A stretch of 64,000 bases of DNA from Neorhizobium sp. SOG26 (GTDB lineage: Bacteria > Pseudomonadota > Alphaproteobacteria > Rhizobiales > Rhizobiaceae). The notes beneath the pieces are model-generated. The model searched no databases. It was given only the letters and a program-made list of their open reading frames with translations, and had not been told where the DNA came from. A program made the translations under genes and the position numbers. Below, piece by piece: positions 45,380 to 54,916 of this stretch. How positions within the stretch are numbered: the first letter of the stretch is position 1; every line of letters begins with the position of its first letter. The stretch spans positions 1,240,001-1,304,000 of the forward strand of contig NZ_CP025512.1 of assembly GCF_003491345.1 (NCBI RefSeq), given 5' to 3'.

Positions 45380-45934
45380 ATGGTTTCTGAAAGCAATGCG
45401 GCCGCGGAAGTCTATGCCTTCTGGTTCAAGGAACTGACGCGCAAGGACTGGTTCGTTAAGAACGAGGCTCTAGACGAGACGCTGCGAACACGGTTCCTCG
45501 ATACACATCTATCCCTGGCTCGCGGTGAGATCGAAGGCTGGCGTAAGCATCCGCAGGATTGGCTTTCGGCGATTGTGGTGCTGGACCAGTTTTCCCGCAA
45601 TATGTTCCGCGGGACGCCGCTCGCGTTTGCCGCCGACTGGATTGCCTTGCGGGAAGCTCGGCTTGCGTTGGAAGCCGGAGCGGACCAGCAGGTTTCACCC
45701 GACGAGAGGGCGTTCTTTTACCTGCCGTTCGAACATTCCGAAGACCTGGCGGATCAGGACCTTTGCGTTGAACTGTTTGCGAAGCTTGGGGACGCGGAAT
45801 ACCTGGACTATGCCGAGCGTCACCGGGCAGTGATCAGGGAATTCGGCCGCTTTCCGCACCGTAACGCGATCCTCGGCCGAGAATCGACGAACGCCGAGCT
45901 CGACTATCTAGCCAAGCCCGGCGCCGGTTTCTGA
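45380..45934 (+). CDS. DUF924 family protein
   Basis: 184 residues, ATG at 45380. EVYAFWFKELTRKDWFVKNE, QFSRNMFRGTPLAFAADWIA, FFYLPFEHSEDLADQDLCVE and EFGRFPHRNAILGRESTNAE give the DUF924/COG3803 pattern (all-helical TPR-like fold). Function unknown. Two nt after the UPF0303 gene, so translated from one mRNA. Confidence 0.9.
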   Translation: MVSESNAAAEVYAFWFKELTRKDWFVKNEALDETLRTRFLDTHLSLARGEIEGWRKHPQDWLSAIVVLDQFSRNMFRGTPLAFAADWIALREARLALEAGADQQVSPDERAFFYLPFEHSEDLADQDLCVELFAKLGDAEYLDYAERHRAVIREFGRFPHRNAILGRESTNAELDYLAKPGAGF

Positions 45935-45944
45935 GGGAGATGCT

Positions 45945-46196
45945 TTATCGCCGGAACATTCGTGCCACGGCGATAAGGATGCAGGCACCAATAAAGCCGG
46001 CGATCAGGTAGCCGATCCAGCCGCCCAGCACGATGCCGAAGACGCCGAGAATCGCGTTTGCGATGATCGCACCAACGATACCGAGAATGACGTTCATGAT
46101 GACGCCCATGTCGCTCTTCATGAACTTCTCTGCGAGCCAACCCGCGATGCCGCCGATGATGATGGCGGCGATCCAACCGATACCAGCTTCTTCCAT
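45945..46196 (-). CDS. GlsB/YeaQ/YmgE family stress-response membrane protein
   Basis: 83 residues from ATG 46196. Three hydrophobic segments (IGWIAAIIIGGIAGWLAEKF, MNVILGIVGAIIANAIL, YLIAGFIGACILIAV), glycine-rich as in the transglycosylase-associated protein family. GGAGGTAAGG precedes the start. Role: stress-linked membrane protein; mechanism unknown. Divergent from the MscS gene. Confidence 0.9.
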   Translation of the reverse strand: MEEAGIGWIAAIIIGGIAGWLAEKFMKSDMGVIMNVILGIVGAIIANAILGVFGIVLGGWIGYLIAGFIGACILIAVARMFRR

Positions 46197-46355
46197 GGTC
46201 CTTACCTCCGTTGCTGTCTTTCGCTCAGAGAACGCGACGGAATGTTCCAGGTTCCGCAAATTGTTCCAATTCTGTTTGCGGGTCCTCGGCGCCTCCTTCT
46301 CTTCGCCCAGAAGTCGCTCTAGTTTCTGGCCGTCGATTCCCAGCAAAGGACGAGC

Positions 46356-48827
46356 TTGACCTTGGGTAGATTCCATCCCGACCAGAACTCCCGCAGCCGC
46401 TGGCACCAGCGAGCCGTCATTCTCGCGCTGCTTCTCGCGGTCCTGCACTCGTCTCTGCTTCCGGGCGCCCCGGCATTCGCTCAAGCGCTGCAGCAGGTCG
46501 AGGCCCAGGAGACGGTGGACTCGATCAATGCGGAGATGCGTGACAAGGTCGATGCCATCCGCACCCAGCTTGAAGCCTTCCGCAACCGCATCGATAGCGC
46601 TCCGAGGGACGATGCGCGCCTGGCGGAATTGCGCGTCGAGGTCGACAACATCGTCAGCCAGATGCGGGCCGCATCTGACGCGATGCGGGCACGCGTCGAG
46701 CAGATCCAGGCACGGCTGCAGCAAATCGGCGAGGCGCCCAAGGAAGGCCAGACCGAAGAAGCGCCAGCTGTCGTGCAGGAACGGCAGAAGCTGATTGCGG
46801 AGCAGTCGCAGCTCAATCTCATCAGCGACGACGCAGCGGCGCTGGCAAACAATGCAACGCAGCTTGCGACCTACATCACCAATCTCCGGCGTTCGCTGTT
46901 CACCCAGACCCTGTTTCGCCACACCGAGCTGACCGGCAGCCTGTTCACGGATGCCGGCAATGCCTTCGTCACGGAGGTGAAAAATTTCGGCTCAACCTTT
47001 GGCAGTTGGTTCACCTTCGTCTGGAAGTTCAAGAAGTGGCAGCTGCTGGGTGCAATCGCGCTGTCGATCGCCGCCGGCCTGCTTTTCCTCTCGGGGGGAT
47101 ACAGGCTGTTCGGTCGCTTCATCAGGCGCAATGGCAGCGGGGACCCGACCTATATCAAGCGCTTGTCGGTGACTTTCTGGTCGACGGTTATCCAGACGGC
47201 GTCGATCGCCGCCTTTCTTTTGGCGTCGTACCTGTTCCTCGATGGCTTCAATGTCCTCCGTTCGGACGTTGCCTCCATCGTTGCGACCTTCTTTGGCTTC
47301 ATCTGGTTGGTTTCCTTTGTCTGGAAACTCAGCAACGGCATTCTTTCTCCCAATGAGCCGCATTGGCGGCTTGTGCGCATCACCGATCGCGGCGCGCGGT
47401 TCCTGATGGTGGCCGTGCTGATGATGGCGATCGTCAACGGCCTCGACTACTTCCTCGCCGCGATCAGCGAGGCGCTGGGGTCGCCACTTGTCCTCACCAT
47501 CGTCAAGAGCCTGATCGCATCGCTGGTCGTTGGTGCAATTCTCATCGCCATTTCCTTCATCAAGCCGCGCATTCGTGAAGGCGAAAGCGACGTGACCGAT
47601 GTCGGCCATCCCTGGCCGCGGTTCTTCGCGATCCTGCTACGGGTCGTCGGTGGGCTGCTCATCCTCTCGGTACTGACGGGTTACGTGGGGCTGGCGCGGT
47701 TTGCATCGACGCAGGTCGTGCTCACCGGCGCCGTTTTCGTGCTCATCTATCTCGGCTTCCTGTCCGGCAAGGCGGTCTCCAAGCAGGGTGCCTTCCGCAA
47801 TACCGGGGCCGGGCGAAGGCTTGCCGAGCGCTACCGGTTTGGCGAGGTTGCGCTTGATCAGGCAGGCCTTGCCGCCGGCCTCAGCTTCTATGCCTTCGCG
47901 CTGATCCTCGGCGTGCCCCTGATCCTGCTGACATGGGGCTTCCAGTTCGCCGATATCGAGGCGTGGATCTACCGCTTCTTTACCGAGATACGCATCGGCA
48001 ACGTGTCGATTTCGCTTGTCGGCATCTTCGGAGGTATCGTCCTCTTCGGCATTGGCTTCGTCATCACCCGCTGGGTCCAGAAATGGGTGGATGGCAATGT
48101 GCTCGCCCGCAGCCAGGTCGATGTCGGTGTAAGAAACTCGGTCAAGACCGGCATTGGCTATCTCGGGATCTGCCTGGCGATCATCATCGGCGTGTCGGCA
48201 GCGGGCATCAATCTCTCGAGCTTCGCGCTGGTGGCCTCGGCCCTCTCGGTCGGTATCGGTTTTGGCCTGCAGAACATCGTATCGAACTTTGTGTCAGGGC
48301 TGATTCTGCTGGTCGAGCGGCCGTTCAAGGTTGGCGACTACGTCGTCACCGGCACGACGGAAGGTACGGTGAAGCGAATCTCGGTGCGCGCGACGGAAAT
48401 CGAAACCTCGCGCATGCAGTCGATCATCATGCCGAACTCGGAACTGATCAACTCGCCGGTCGGCAACTGGACCCACCGCAACCGCATGCAGCGCTCCGAG
48501 ATCCCGGTGTCGGTGAGTTACGATTCGGACCCGCAGAAGGTCATGGACGTGCTGCTGGAGCTAGTTGCCGAGATCCCGGAGGTCATGCGCAATCCGGAAC
48601 CACACGTGGAGTTCCTGCGGTTCGGCGCCTCGTCGCTTGATTTCGAATTGCGATTCCACCTCGCCGACATGGGCGTGGGCATGCGGATCCGCAACGACCT
48701 GCGGATCGCCATCCTCAAGCGGTTCCGGCAGGAAGGCATCGAAATGCCGTTCCCGCAGCAGGAGATCGTCATCCATCGGCCCAAGCCGGCACTGGTCGAG
48801 GACGATGACGTTCGGGGCGGCGCGTGA
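46356..48827 (+). CDS. Large mechanosensitive ion channel, MscS family with DUF3772
   Basis: 823 residues, starting at TTG 46356 (AAGGA upstream). Signal peptide up to AFAQ at about residue 43, then a periplasmic coiled-coil DUF3772-like domain (about 44-195: QQVEAQETVDSINAEMRDKV), about 10 membrane segments, and the C-terminal MscS core: LVASALSVGIGFGLQNIVSN is the pore helix TM3, and PFKVGDYVVTGTTEGTVKRI the beta domain. Opens on membrane stretch to release solutes under osmotic downshift. About three times the length of E. coli MscS; like MscK/YbiO group. Confidence 0.93.
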   Translation: MTLGRFHPDQNSRSRWHQRAVILALLLAVLHSSLLPGAPAFAQALQQVEAQETVDSINAEMRDKVDAIRTQLEAFRNRIDSAPRDDARLAELRVEVDNIVSQMRAASDAMRARVEQIQARLQQIGEAPKEGQTEEAPAVVQERQKLIAEQSQLNLISDDAAALANNATQLATYITNLRRSLFTQTLFRHTELTGSLFTDAGNAFVTEVKNFGSTFGSWFTFVWKFKKWQLLGAIALSIAAGLLFLSGGYRLFGRFIRRNGSGDPTYIKRLSVTFWSTVIQTASIAAFLLASYLFLDGFNVLRSDVASIVATFFGFIWLVSFVWKLSNGILSPNEPHWRLVRITDRGARFLMVAVLMMAIVNGLDYFLAAISEALGSPLVLTIVKSLIASLVVGAILIAISFIKPRIREGESDVTDVGHPWPRFFAILLRVVGGLLILSVLTGYVGLARFASTQVVLTGAVFVLIYLGFLSGKAVSKQGAFRNTGAGRRLAERYRFGEVALDQAGLAAGLSFYAFALILGVPLILLTWGFQFADIEAWIYRFFTEIRIGNVSISLVGIFGGIVLFGIGFVITRWVQKWVDGNVLARSQVDVGVRNSVKTGIGYLGICLAIIIGVSAAGINLSSFALVASALSVGIGFGLQNIVSNFVSGLILLVERPFKVGDYVVTGTTEGTVKRISVRATEIETSRMQSIIMPNSELINSPVGNWTHRNRMQRSEIPVSVSYDSDPQKVMDVLLELVAEIPEVMRNPEPHVEFLRFGASSLDFELRFHLADMGVGMRIRNDLRIAILKRFRQEGIEMPFPQQEIVIHRPKPALVEDDDVRGGA

Positions 48828-48954
48828 CGCTGTGAAACGACACAGTCGCGTGGGAACGATCGGCATGTCGTAAACAGGCGTTTGAGCCGTCTCGAGGAAT
48901 TGCATAGTCTGGCAAAGATTATGTGTGGCCGCAGGGCCAAGAGGGGTTCATTCG

Positions 48955-51468
48955 ATGAAGACACATGCACGGGCCGTCGTGATCGGGGGCGGCGTCGTCG
49001 GCGTATCGACGCTTTACCATCTGGCAAAGAAGGGCTGGAGCGACGCCGTCCTGATCGAGCGCAAGGAACTGACATCCGGCTCGACCTGGCATGCCGCCGG
49101 TCTCCTGCCGCTCTTCAACCTGTCTTATTCGGTCGGCCAGCTTCATAAATACTCGGTGCGATTCTATGAGGAGCTGCAGCAGGAAACCGGCATGAATGTC
49201 GGTTTTGCGAAAGTCTCCAACATCCGTCTCGCGCGCACCAAGGACCGCTGGGACGAATATATGTATTACGCCGGCATCGCCGAAACGATCGGTGTCAAGG
49301 TCAACATCCTGACGCCTGACCAAGTGAAGGAGATCTGGCCGCTTTGTGAGACGGAAGGTCTGCTTGGCGCGATCCAGCATCCGGACGACGGCTACATCCA
49401 GCCCGCGGACCTCACCCAGGCGCTCGCCAAGGGGGCGCGAGACCGCGGCGCCACGATCTACCGCAACACGACGGTGATGGCCATCGAACAGCAGCCTGAC
49501 GGGCTCTGGAAGGTCATGACCGACAAGGGCGAAATCACCGCCGAACATGTCATTTCCTGCACCGGAAACTTCGCGCGCAAGACGGGCGAGATGGTCGGCA
49601 TCAACGTGCCGGTCATACCGGTCGAGCACCAGTACATCGTCACCGAGCCGCATCCGGCAATCCAGGAGCGCCGCAAGCAGGGTCTGCCCGAGATGGGCGT
49701 GCTGCGCGAATCCGATAGCGCATGGTACATGCGCGAAGAAGCAGGCGGCCTGATCCTTGGGCCTTATGAGGTCGGCGCTCCCGTGTGCTACGTCGACGGA
49801 CCTTCGGACGAAAGCGAATATGAGCTGTTCCAGGAAGAACTGGACCGCTTGATGCCGCATATCGAGACAGCGATCGCACGCGTGCCGGCCTTCGGCGAAG
49901 TGGGCATCAAGAAGGTGTATAATGGCGCGATCGCCTATACGCCGGACGGAAACCCGATTGTCGGACCCGCACCGGGTCTCAAGAACTTCTGGCTGAACGA
50001 AGGCCATTCCTTCGGTATCACGGCCGCCGGTGGGGCCGGCTGGCAGCTTGCCGAATGGATCGTTGATGGCGAGCCGACGGTCGACCTGATGGGCGTCGAT
50101 CCGCGTCGTTTCGGGCCCTACGCGACGGAAGGCTACCTGATCGCCAAGAACGAAGAAGCCTATGCCAACGTCTTCACCATGCATTATCCGGATGAAGAGC
50201 GCGCGGCTGCCCGTCCGCTGAAGACGACACCGATCTACGACCGCCTGAAGAAGCTCGGCGGCGTGTTTGGCTCCGTTTATGGCTGGGAGCGGGCCAACTG
50301 GTTTGCGCCGGAAGGTTACGAGGTCCCGAAGGACCAACTCGGCGTTGGTGCGGATGTCATCACCAACCACAACTACGCGGCGCCGCTCGATGATGGACGC
50401 ATTGTCGAAAAATGGTCGTTCCGTCGCTCGAACTATTTCGAGCATGTCGGCAACGAAGTGAAGAACGTGCACGAGAATGTCGGCGTGCTCGACATGTCGC
50501 CGTTTGCCAAGACGGAAGTCTCCGGACCCGGCGCACGTGCCTGGCTCGATTCGATCCTTGCCAATGCGGTGCCGAAGAAGCGTGGCCGCATCGCGCTGTG
50601 CCACGTGTTGACGCCGGCCGGTGGGGTGCGGGCAGAGTTTACCGTCTACGAATGGGCGCCCGGCCGTTTCTACCTCGTATCTGCCGGCGGACTTGAGGCC
50701 CATGACCACGACCTTCTCCACCGTCTCGCACCGACCGATGGCAGCGTCGTGCTCCAGCCGATCACTCAGAAATATGGCGTTCTCGTTCTTGCCGGACCGA
50801 AGTCTCGTGATGTGCTGAAGAAGCTCACCCGCACGAGCCTCGACAACAAGGACTTCCCTTGGCTGACGGCCAAGCCGATCTCCGTCGGTGTTGCCACCGC
50901 CCATGCACTGCGCGTCAACTTCGTCGGCGAGCTTGGCTGGGAACTGCACCATCCAATCGAGATGCAGGCCTACATCTTCGACAAGCTCATGGAGGCAGGT
51001 GCCGAGTTCGGCATCAAGCCGTTCGGCATCCGCGCGATGGTTTCGATGGCGGCAGAAAAATCCTACCGCAACATGGGGCGCGAACTGTCGATCGAATACA
51101 ATGCCTACGAGTCGGCGCTCGACCGATTCATCCGCCCGGAGAAGTCGTTCATCGGCCGCGACGCGATGCTCACCTACAAGGAAAAGGGCCTTAAGTGGAA
51201 CTTCGTGACGCTAATCGTCTCTGGCAATGACGATGTCGATGCGCGTGGCTCCGAGGCAATTTACAATGAAGCAGGAGAACTTGTCGGTCGTGCCACGAGC
51301 GGCGGTTACGGATGGCGCATCGGCAAATCGGTGGCGCTGGCTATGGTGAAGCCGGACCATGCCGCCGAAGGCACCAAGCTCAAGATCAAGATCCTTGGCA
51401 ACACCTATGATGCCGTGGTCGTGCCCGAAAGCCCGTTTGATCCGGAAAACGCGGTACTGCGGGCGTGA
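48955..51468 (+). CDS. FAD-dependent oxidoreductase, dimethylglycine/sarcosine dehydrogenase-like
   Basis: 837 residues from ATG 48955. N-terminal DAO domain with FAD motif GGGVVG (11-16) and GSTWHAAG where His46 matches the covalent flavin attachment of mammalian dimethylglycine dehydrogenase. C-terminal half is the GcvT/aminomethyltransferase-like folate domain (LDMSPFAKTEVSGPGARAWL, GELGWELHHPIEMQAYIFDK), and the last about 90 residues form its terminal barrel (ATSGGYGWRIGKSVALAMVK). The expected reaction is demethylation of a glycine derivative with tetrahydrofolate as one-carbon acceptor; substrate in this member is unverified. Transcribed alone. Confidence 0.9.
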   Translation: MKTHARAVVIGGGVVGVSTLYHLAKKGWSDAVLIERKELTSGSTWHAAGLLPLFNLSYSVGQLHKYSVRFYEELQQETGMNVGFAKVSNIRLARTKDRWDEYMYYAGIAETIGVKVNILTPDQVKEIWPLCETEGLLGAIQHPDDGYIQPADLTQALAKGARDRGATIYRNTTVMAIEQQPDGLWKVMTDKGEITAEHVISCTGNFARKTGEMVGINVPVIPVEHQYIVTEPHPAIQERRKQGLPEMGVLRESDSAWYMREEAGGLILGPYEVGAPVCYVDGPSDESEYELFQEELDRLMPHIETAIARVPAFGEVGIKKVYNGAIAYTPDGNPIVGPAPGLKNFWLNEGHSFGITAAGGAGWQLAEWIVDGEPTVDLMGVDPRRFGPYATEGYLIAKNEEAYANVFTMHYPDEERAAARPLKTTPIYDRLKKLGGVFGSVYGWERANWFAPEGYEVPKDQLGVGADVITNHNYAAPLDDGRIVEKWSFRRSNYFEHVGNEVKNVHENVGVLDMSPFAKTEVSGPGARAWLDSILANAVPKKRGRIALCHVLTPAGGVRAEFTVYEWAPGRFYLVSAGGLEAHDHDLLHRLAPTDGSVVLQPITQKYGVLVLAGPKSRDVLKKLTRTSLDNKDFPWLTAKPISVGVATAHALRVNFVGELGWELHHPIEMQAYIFDKLMEAGAEFGIKPFGIRAMVSMAAEKSYRNMGRELSIEYNAYESALDRFIRPEKSFIGRDAMLTYKEKGLKWNFVTLIVSGNDDVDARGSEAIYNEAGELVGRATSGGYGWRIGKSVALAMVKPDHAAEGTKLKIKILGNTYDAVVVPESPFDPENAVLRA

Positions 51469-51500
51469 GATAAGCAGCCGCTAACCCATCGTTGACCTTA

Positions 51501-51532
51501 ACGAGCGGTCGCAAGGCCGCTCGTCCTGTTTT
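51501..51532 (+). terminator. Terminator after the FAD oxidoreductase gene
   Basis: 8-bp stem ACGAGCGG / CCGCTCGT, 8-nt loop, then CCTGTTTT. Thirty-three nt after the stop. Confidence 0.7.
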
Positions 51533-51621
51533 GGGCCAGGGGCAGTTTCCGGATTAACTCATATTCAAACCGTCGGCCCTATTGCTGCTCCGGAAGGGGT
51601 CTTTCAAGCAATAGGGGCATC

Positions 51622-52470
51622 ATGACTTTCCTCGGCATATCCGGGATGCAGTATTCCGGCCAATCTCTGGCAAATTCCCGTATCCTGCTCGCGGAGGATT
51701 CGAACGTCTTCACCTCGATGATCGGAACGCGGCTGAAGGAGCTCTTCGGCATCGACATCGAGATCTGCCGCAATTTCGAGGAAATCCAGCTGGCCTACGA
51801 CCGTTCCAGCGAACCGGTCACGCTCGCCATCTCCAACATCAACCTTCCCGGAGCTGAAAACGGCGAGGCGCTCGAATACCTGATCGATCTTTCGATCCCC
51901 ACCATCGTTTTTACTGGCACCTTCCACGAAGAAACGCGCGACAAGCTGCTGACCAAGGAGATTGTCGACTACATCCTCAAGGACAATGTCTTTGCCGTGG
52001 AAATGCTCGCCGAATCGGTTTGCCGCTTCCTCACCAACCATCGCCATCACGTGCTCATCGTTGATGATAGCCCAACAGCGCGGGCGCTACTCTCAAGCCG
52101 CCTGAAACGCTATAATTTCCGCGTCAGCCTGGCCGACAGCGGTGCCAAGGCGCTGGAGATCCTCAAGAAGAACCCCGATATCGGCCTCGTCGTCACCGAC
52201 TACAACATGCCGGACATCGACGGTTTCGAGCTGACACGCCGCATCCGCTCGGTGCGCGGGTCGCACGAACTGCGCATCATCGGCGTTTCATCCTCGTCCA
52301 ACCGGCTGCTGTCAGCTCGGTTCCTGAAAGCGGGTGGTAACGACTTCATGCTGCGTCCGTTCATCGACGAGGAGTTCTATTGCCGCGTCAACCAGAACCT
52401 GGACACGCTGATCCAGATCCGCACCATGCAGGCGAAAAGCCAGGGCCGCCCGGTCAAGAACGTGGCCTGA
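51622..52470 (+). CDS. Dual-receiver response regulator (REC-REC)
   Basis: 282 residues. Two receiver domains in tandem. The first (about 20-135) has the acidic pair AEDSN but its phospho-acceptor site reads LAISNINLPG, with Asn72 in place of Asp, so it is probably not phosphorylated there. The second (about 143-270) is complete: VLIVDDSPTARAL, Asp193 in VVTDYNMPDIDG and a late Arg in MLRPFIDEEFY at the Lys position. A GGDEF-domain gene starts 15 nt later; together they give the PleD order REC-REC-GGDEF split over two chains. Confidence 0.9.
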   Translation: MTFLGISGMQYSGQSLANSRILLAEDSNVFTSMIGTRLKELFGIDIEICRNFEEIQLAYDRSSEPVTLAISNINLPGAENGEALEYLIDLSIPTIVFTGTFHEETRDKLLTKEIVDYILKDNVFAVEMLAESVCRFLTNHRHHVLIVDDSPTARALLSSRLKRYNFRVSLADSGAKALEILKKNPDIGLVVTDYNMPDIDGFELTRRIRSVRGSHELRIIGVSSSSNRLLSARFLKAGGNDFMLRPFIDEEFYCRVNQNLDTLIQIRTMQAKSQGRPVKNVA

Positions 52471-52485
52471 CACCGGGACTTTCGC

Positions 52486-53085
52486 ATGCCGTATTTGCAA
52501 AGCCAGCACTTCCGTTCCGTGCAGCAGCTGAATCATTGGCTGAGCGCAAAGCCAATGGAAGACGAGGGTGCCGCCGTCGACACCTTGACCGGACTGCCGA
52601 CGTTGGGAGAGTTTTACCGGGCAGGCCCGGCACGTATTGAAGATTGCCTCGCCAAGGGCATCGCCTGCGCCGTCGCTATCATCGATATCGATCATTTTCG
52701 AAGGCTGGTCGAAACTCATGGCGAGGAAGCCGCGGACAAGATTGTCCAAGCCATAGGTGCCCGTATTGGGGCGGCGATTGAGGGTACCCCGCATCTCCTG
52801 GCTCGGCTGGACCAGGATGAGTTCGGGCTGCTTCTCATCGACATCGACACAATCGCGGCGACCGAGTTTTGCGACAATCTACGGGAGGAGATCGGTGAGG
52901 AGCCAGTCCTGGTTGGCGACTGTGAAATTTCAGTCACGGTGTCCGTCGGCGTCGCAGAGGTTTGCGGGCCGGAGACCTTCGACAATTACCTGAATGGTGC
53001 CGAGCAGTTTCTTTTCATGGCGAAGAGCTACGGCCGCAACCAGGTTCTCTCCGATCACACGGTCGCTCTACAGGCCGCAAAATGA
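52486..53085 (+). CDS. GGDEF-domain protein with degenerate active site
   Basis: 199 residues. GGDEF domain about 30-190: VDTLTGLPTLGEFYRA start, metal Asp67/Asp69 in AIIDIDHFRRL, and the signature loop reads ARLDQDEFGLLL: the two glycines of GGDEF are replaced (DQDEF, 109-113). No EAL domain, no clear I-site RxxD before the loop. So it probably cannot make c-di-GMP; it may bind nucleotide or act as a partner of the REC-REC protein encoded just upstream. Confidence 0.85.
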   Translation: MPYLQSQHFRSVQQLNHWLSAKPMEDEGAAVDTLTGLPTLGEFYRAGPARIEDCLAKGIACAVAIIDIDHFRRLVETHGEEAADKIVQAIGARIGAAIEGTPHLLARLDQDEFGLLLIDIDTIAATEFCDNLREEIGEEPVLVGDCEISVTVSVGVAEVCGPETFDNYLNGAEQFLFMAKSYGRNQVLSDHTVALQAAK

Positions 53086-53088
53086 TCC

Positions 53089-53793
53089 TCAGTTTCTGAG
53101 GCGAAGCTCGTCCGTTTGCATCTGCAGCGAGCCGAGCGTCGACAGGAAGCTCATGCCCAGCAAGCTTTCACCGAGCCTGCCGTCTTCGGCGACCATGGCG
53201 CGAATGTTCTTGCGTTCGATCGGGCCGATCGAGATCTGCTCGAGACGAACCGGTGCCGCCTGGGCACGGCCATTGGCGGTCATGACCGTCACGCTGAAAT
53301 CGAGCTTACCCGGATCGATACCAATCGCACGGGCATCGTCATAAGACAGCACGACAGTGCTCGCGCCGGTATCCACCAGCATCGGGATCACTTGGCCGTT
53401 GACACGGACATTGGTCTGGAAGTGGCTGCCGCGTGTCTTGTGGATCACGACCTCGTTCTGGCCCTCGCTCGTTGTCACCACCACGGCGGTACCGGGTAAT
53501 AGGCCCGCTGTCATACGGGCGGCGACATTGCGGGCATCATCGCGGTAGAGGTAGAGCGCCACGAGCGCGAGCGCGATGAGCAGCCAGATGGCGATGTTGC
53601 GCAGCACCTCTCCACCATTGCCGCGACGCCCGGCAAGAATGCCGACGGAGAGGAGACCGAGGATCGGCAGCGAGTAGATCAGATGGCCGAAGTCGTCGTT
53701 GGCCATGCCAAAGGTCTGGCCGCTGTCGTGGTTGAAGACCAGGAGCGCAAGGCCGGCCGCCAGGAAAAGAAGAACGAGGGTGAGACGGTTCAT
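53089..53793 (-). CDS. Retropepsin-like aspartic protease, TIGR02281 family
   Basis: 234 residues. Two membrane segments in the first 80 residues, then the aspartic protease domain: FQTNVRVNGQVIPMLVDTGA with catalytic Asp141 (DTGAS) and a late LGMSFLSTLG block. One DTG per chain, so it acts as a dimer like retropepsins. Target unknown. Its ATG region overlaps the DUF1289 stop by 4 nt (53790-53793). Confidence 0.9.
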   Translation of the reverse strand: MNRLTLVLLFLAAGLALLVFNHDSGQTFGMANDDFGHLIYSLPILGLLSVGILAGRRGNGGEVLRNIAIWLLIALALVALYLYRDDARNVAARMTAGLLPGTAVVVTTSEGQNEVVIHKTRGSHFQTNVRVNGQVIPMLVDTGASTVVLSYDDARAIGIDPGKLDFSVTVMTANGRAQAAPVRLEQISIGPIERKNIRAMVAEDGRLGESLLGMSFLSTLGSLQMQTDELRLRN

Positions 53794-54011
53794 GCCGTGC
53801 CGCGCTCCTTTGCCAGTCGCTGACGCTTGGTTTCGCGTCGCGGACGCCGCTCCACCGTCTCGAGTCGCTGCGGCAGTCGCTCCATCAACTGGCGGCGCTC
53901 ACCATCCGTGTAAGCCGTCCAGCTTGCGATCTCGTCGCGCGTGCGTCCACAGCCGAAGCAGTAGCCGGTTTTATCATCAATGGCGCAGACAAGAATGCAG
54001 GGTGAAATCAT
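53790..54011 (-). CDS. DUF1289 family Cys-rich small protein
   Basis: 73 residues. SPCILVCAIDDKTGYCFGCG with four Cys (5, 9, 18, 21) is the DUF1289 Fe-S/zinc-like knuckle; basic C-terminus (RRPRRETKRQRLAKERG). Family function not known. First gene of a two-gene unit with the protease. Confidence 0.88.
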   Translation of the reverse strand: MISPCILVCAIDDKTGYCFGCGRTRDEIASWTAYTDGERRQLMERLPQRLETVERRPRRETKRQRLAKERGTA

Positions 54012-54029
54012 AGACCTTATATCAAGGCT

Positions 54030-54881
54030 TCAGAGGGTGAGAGCAAGCGTGGCCAACATCACGATCTCGCTTATCTGCTGCGTCGCACCGATCGTATCAC
54101 CGGTATGGCCGCTGATTTTCTTGCGGGCCCATCGGGTGAACCCGACGGCCGCGATGCCAACGACGATCAACGAAAACACTGTCCTGGGAAGGCCGAAACA
54201 CGGCACAAGGAGGAGCAGGGCGAGGACAACAGCCGTGAGAAGCGCCACATTGCGTGCACTTTCTTCCGGACTTCCGGCGCCGGCGGCGACACCGTTCACC
54301 CGTGCTGCGGGCAGGGCATGCCAGTGCGCTACCATGGCACCGCGGCTGACAACCGCAGCAGCGAGGAGGGCAAGCGCAGCAAAGCCTGAGTCGTTCAGGA
54401 TGATTGTCGAAAGGGCGGAAGCACGCAGGCCGAATGAGAGGATCAGTGCGGCGACGCCGTAGGCCCCGCTGCGGCTATCCTTCATGATCGAGAGCGCGTG
54501 CTCGCGATCGCGGCCGCCGCCAAGGCCGTCGGCGGTGTCCGCCAGACCATCTTCGTGCAGCGCGCCCGTCAGGACCGCCATCACCGCAAGAGCGACGAGA
54601 CTGCTCAGCAATGCGGTTTCAGGACGGGCAATGAGCAGCAGCACCAGGCCGGGCAGGGCGGCGATGACCAGTCCAGCCGCCGGGAAGGCGCGCACGGCGC
54701 GCGACACGCTTCCGTCATAGCCCTTGAAGAACCGGTCCGGCACGGGCAAACGACTCAGGAAACCGACGGAGCGGCCCAGATCAGCAATAAATTCCGTCGC
54801 GTTTGGCAGTTGTCCCTCCTCGGCTACCCGACTATGAGAGGCACACAGAAGCGCGATTTGGCGCTGAACACAAGCGGCCAT
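54030..54881 (-). CDS. cobS: Adenosylcobinamide-GDP ribazoletransferase
   Basis: 283 residues from ATG 54881; a CTG at 54809, preceded by GAGGAGGG at good spacing, would start at the position where homologs begin (about 13 residues before RSVGFLSRLPVP) and may be the real start, giving about 259 residues. Membrane enzyme that joins adenosylcobinamide-GDP and alpha-ribazole. FLSRLPVP, GALHEDGLADTADGLGGGRD (metal site) and KDSRSGAYGV are diagnostic. Divergent from cobT. Confidence 0.95.
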   Translation of the reverse strand: MAACVQRQIALLCASHSRVAEEGQLPNATEFIADLGRSVGFLSRLPVPDRFFKGYDGSVSRAVRAFPAAGLVIAALPGLVLLLIARPETALLSSLVALAVMAVLTGALHEDGLADTADGLGGGRDREHALSIMKDSRSGAYGVAALILSFGLRASALSTIILNDSGFAALALLAAAVVSRGAMVAHWHALPAARVNGVAAGAGSPEESARNVALLTAVVLALLLLVPCFGLPRTVFSLIVVGIAAVGFTRWARKKISGHTGDTIGATQQISEIVMLATLALTL

Positions 54882-54916
54882 CAAGTCGAAGCGGCCGGTG
54901 ATGAGAGAGACTTTCC

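Noticed and set aside
48919..50952. 677-residue open frame on the minus strand
   Set aside because: Antisense to the FAD oxidoreductase gene, which shows complete FAD and folate-domain motifs.
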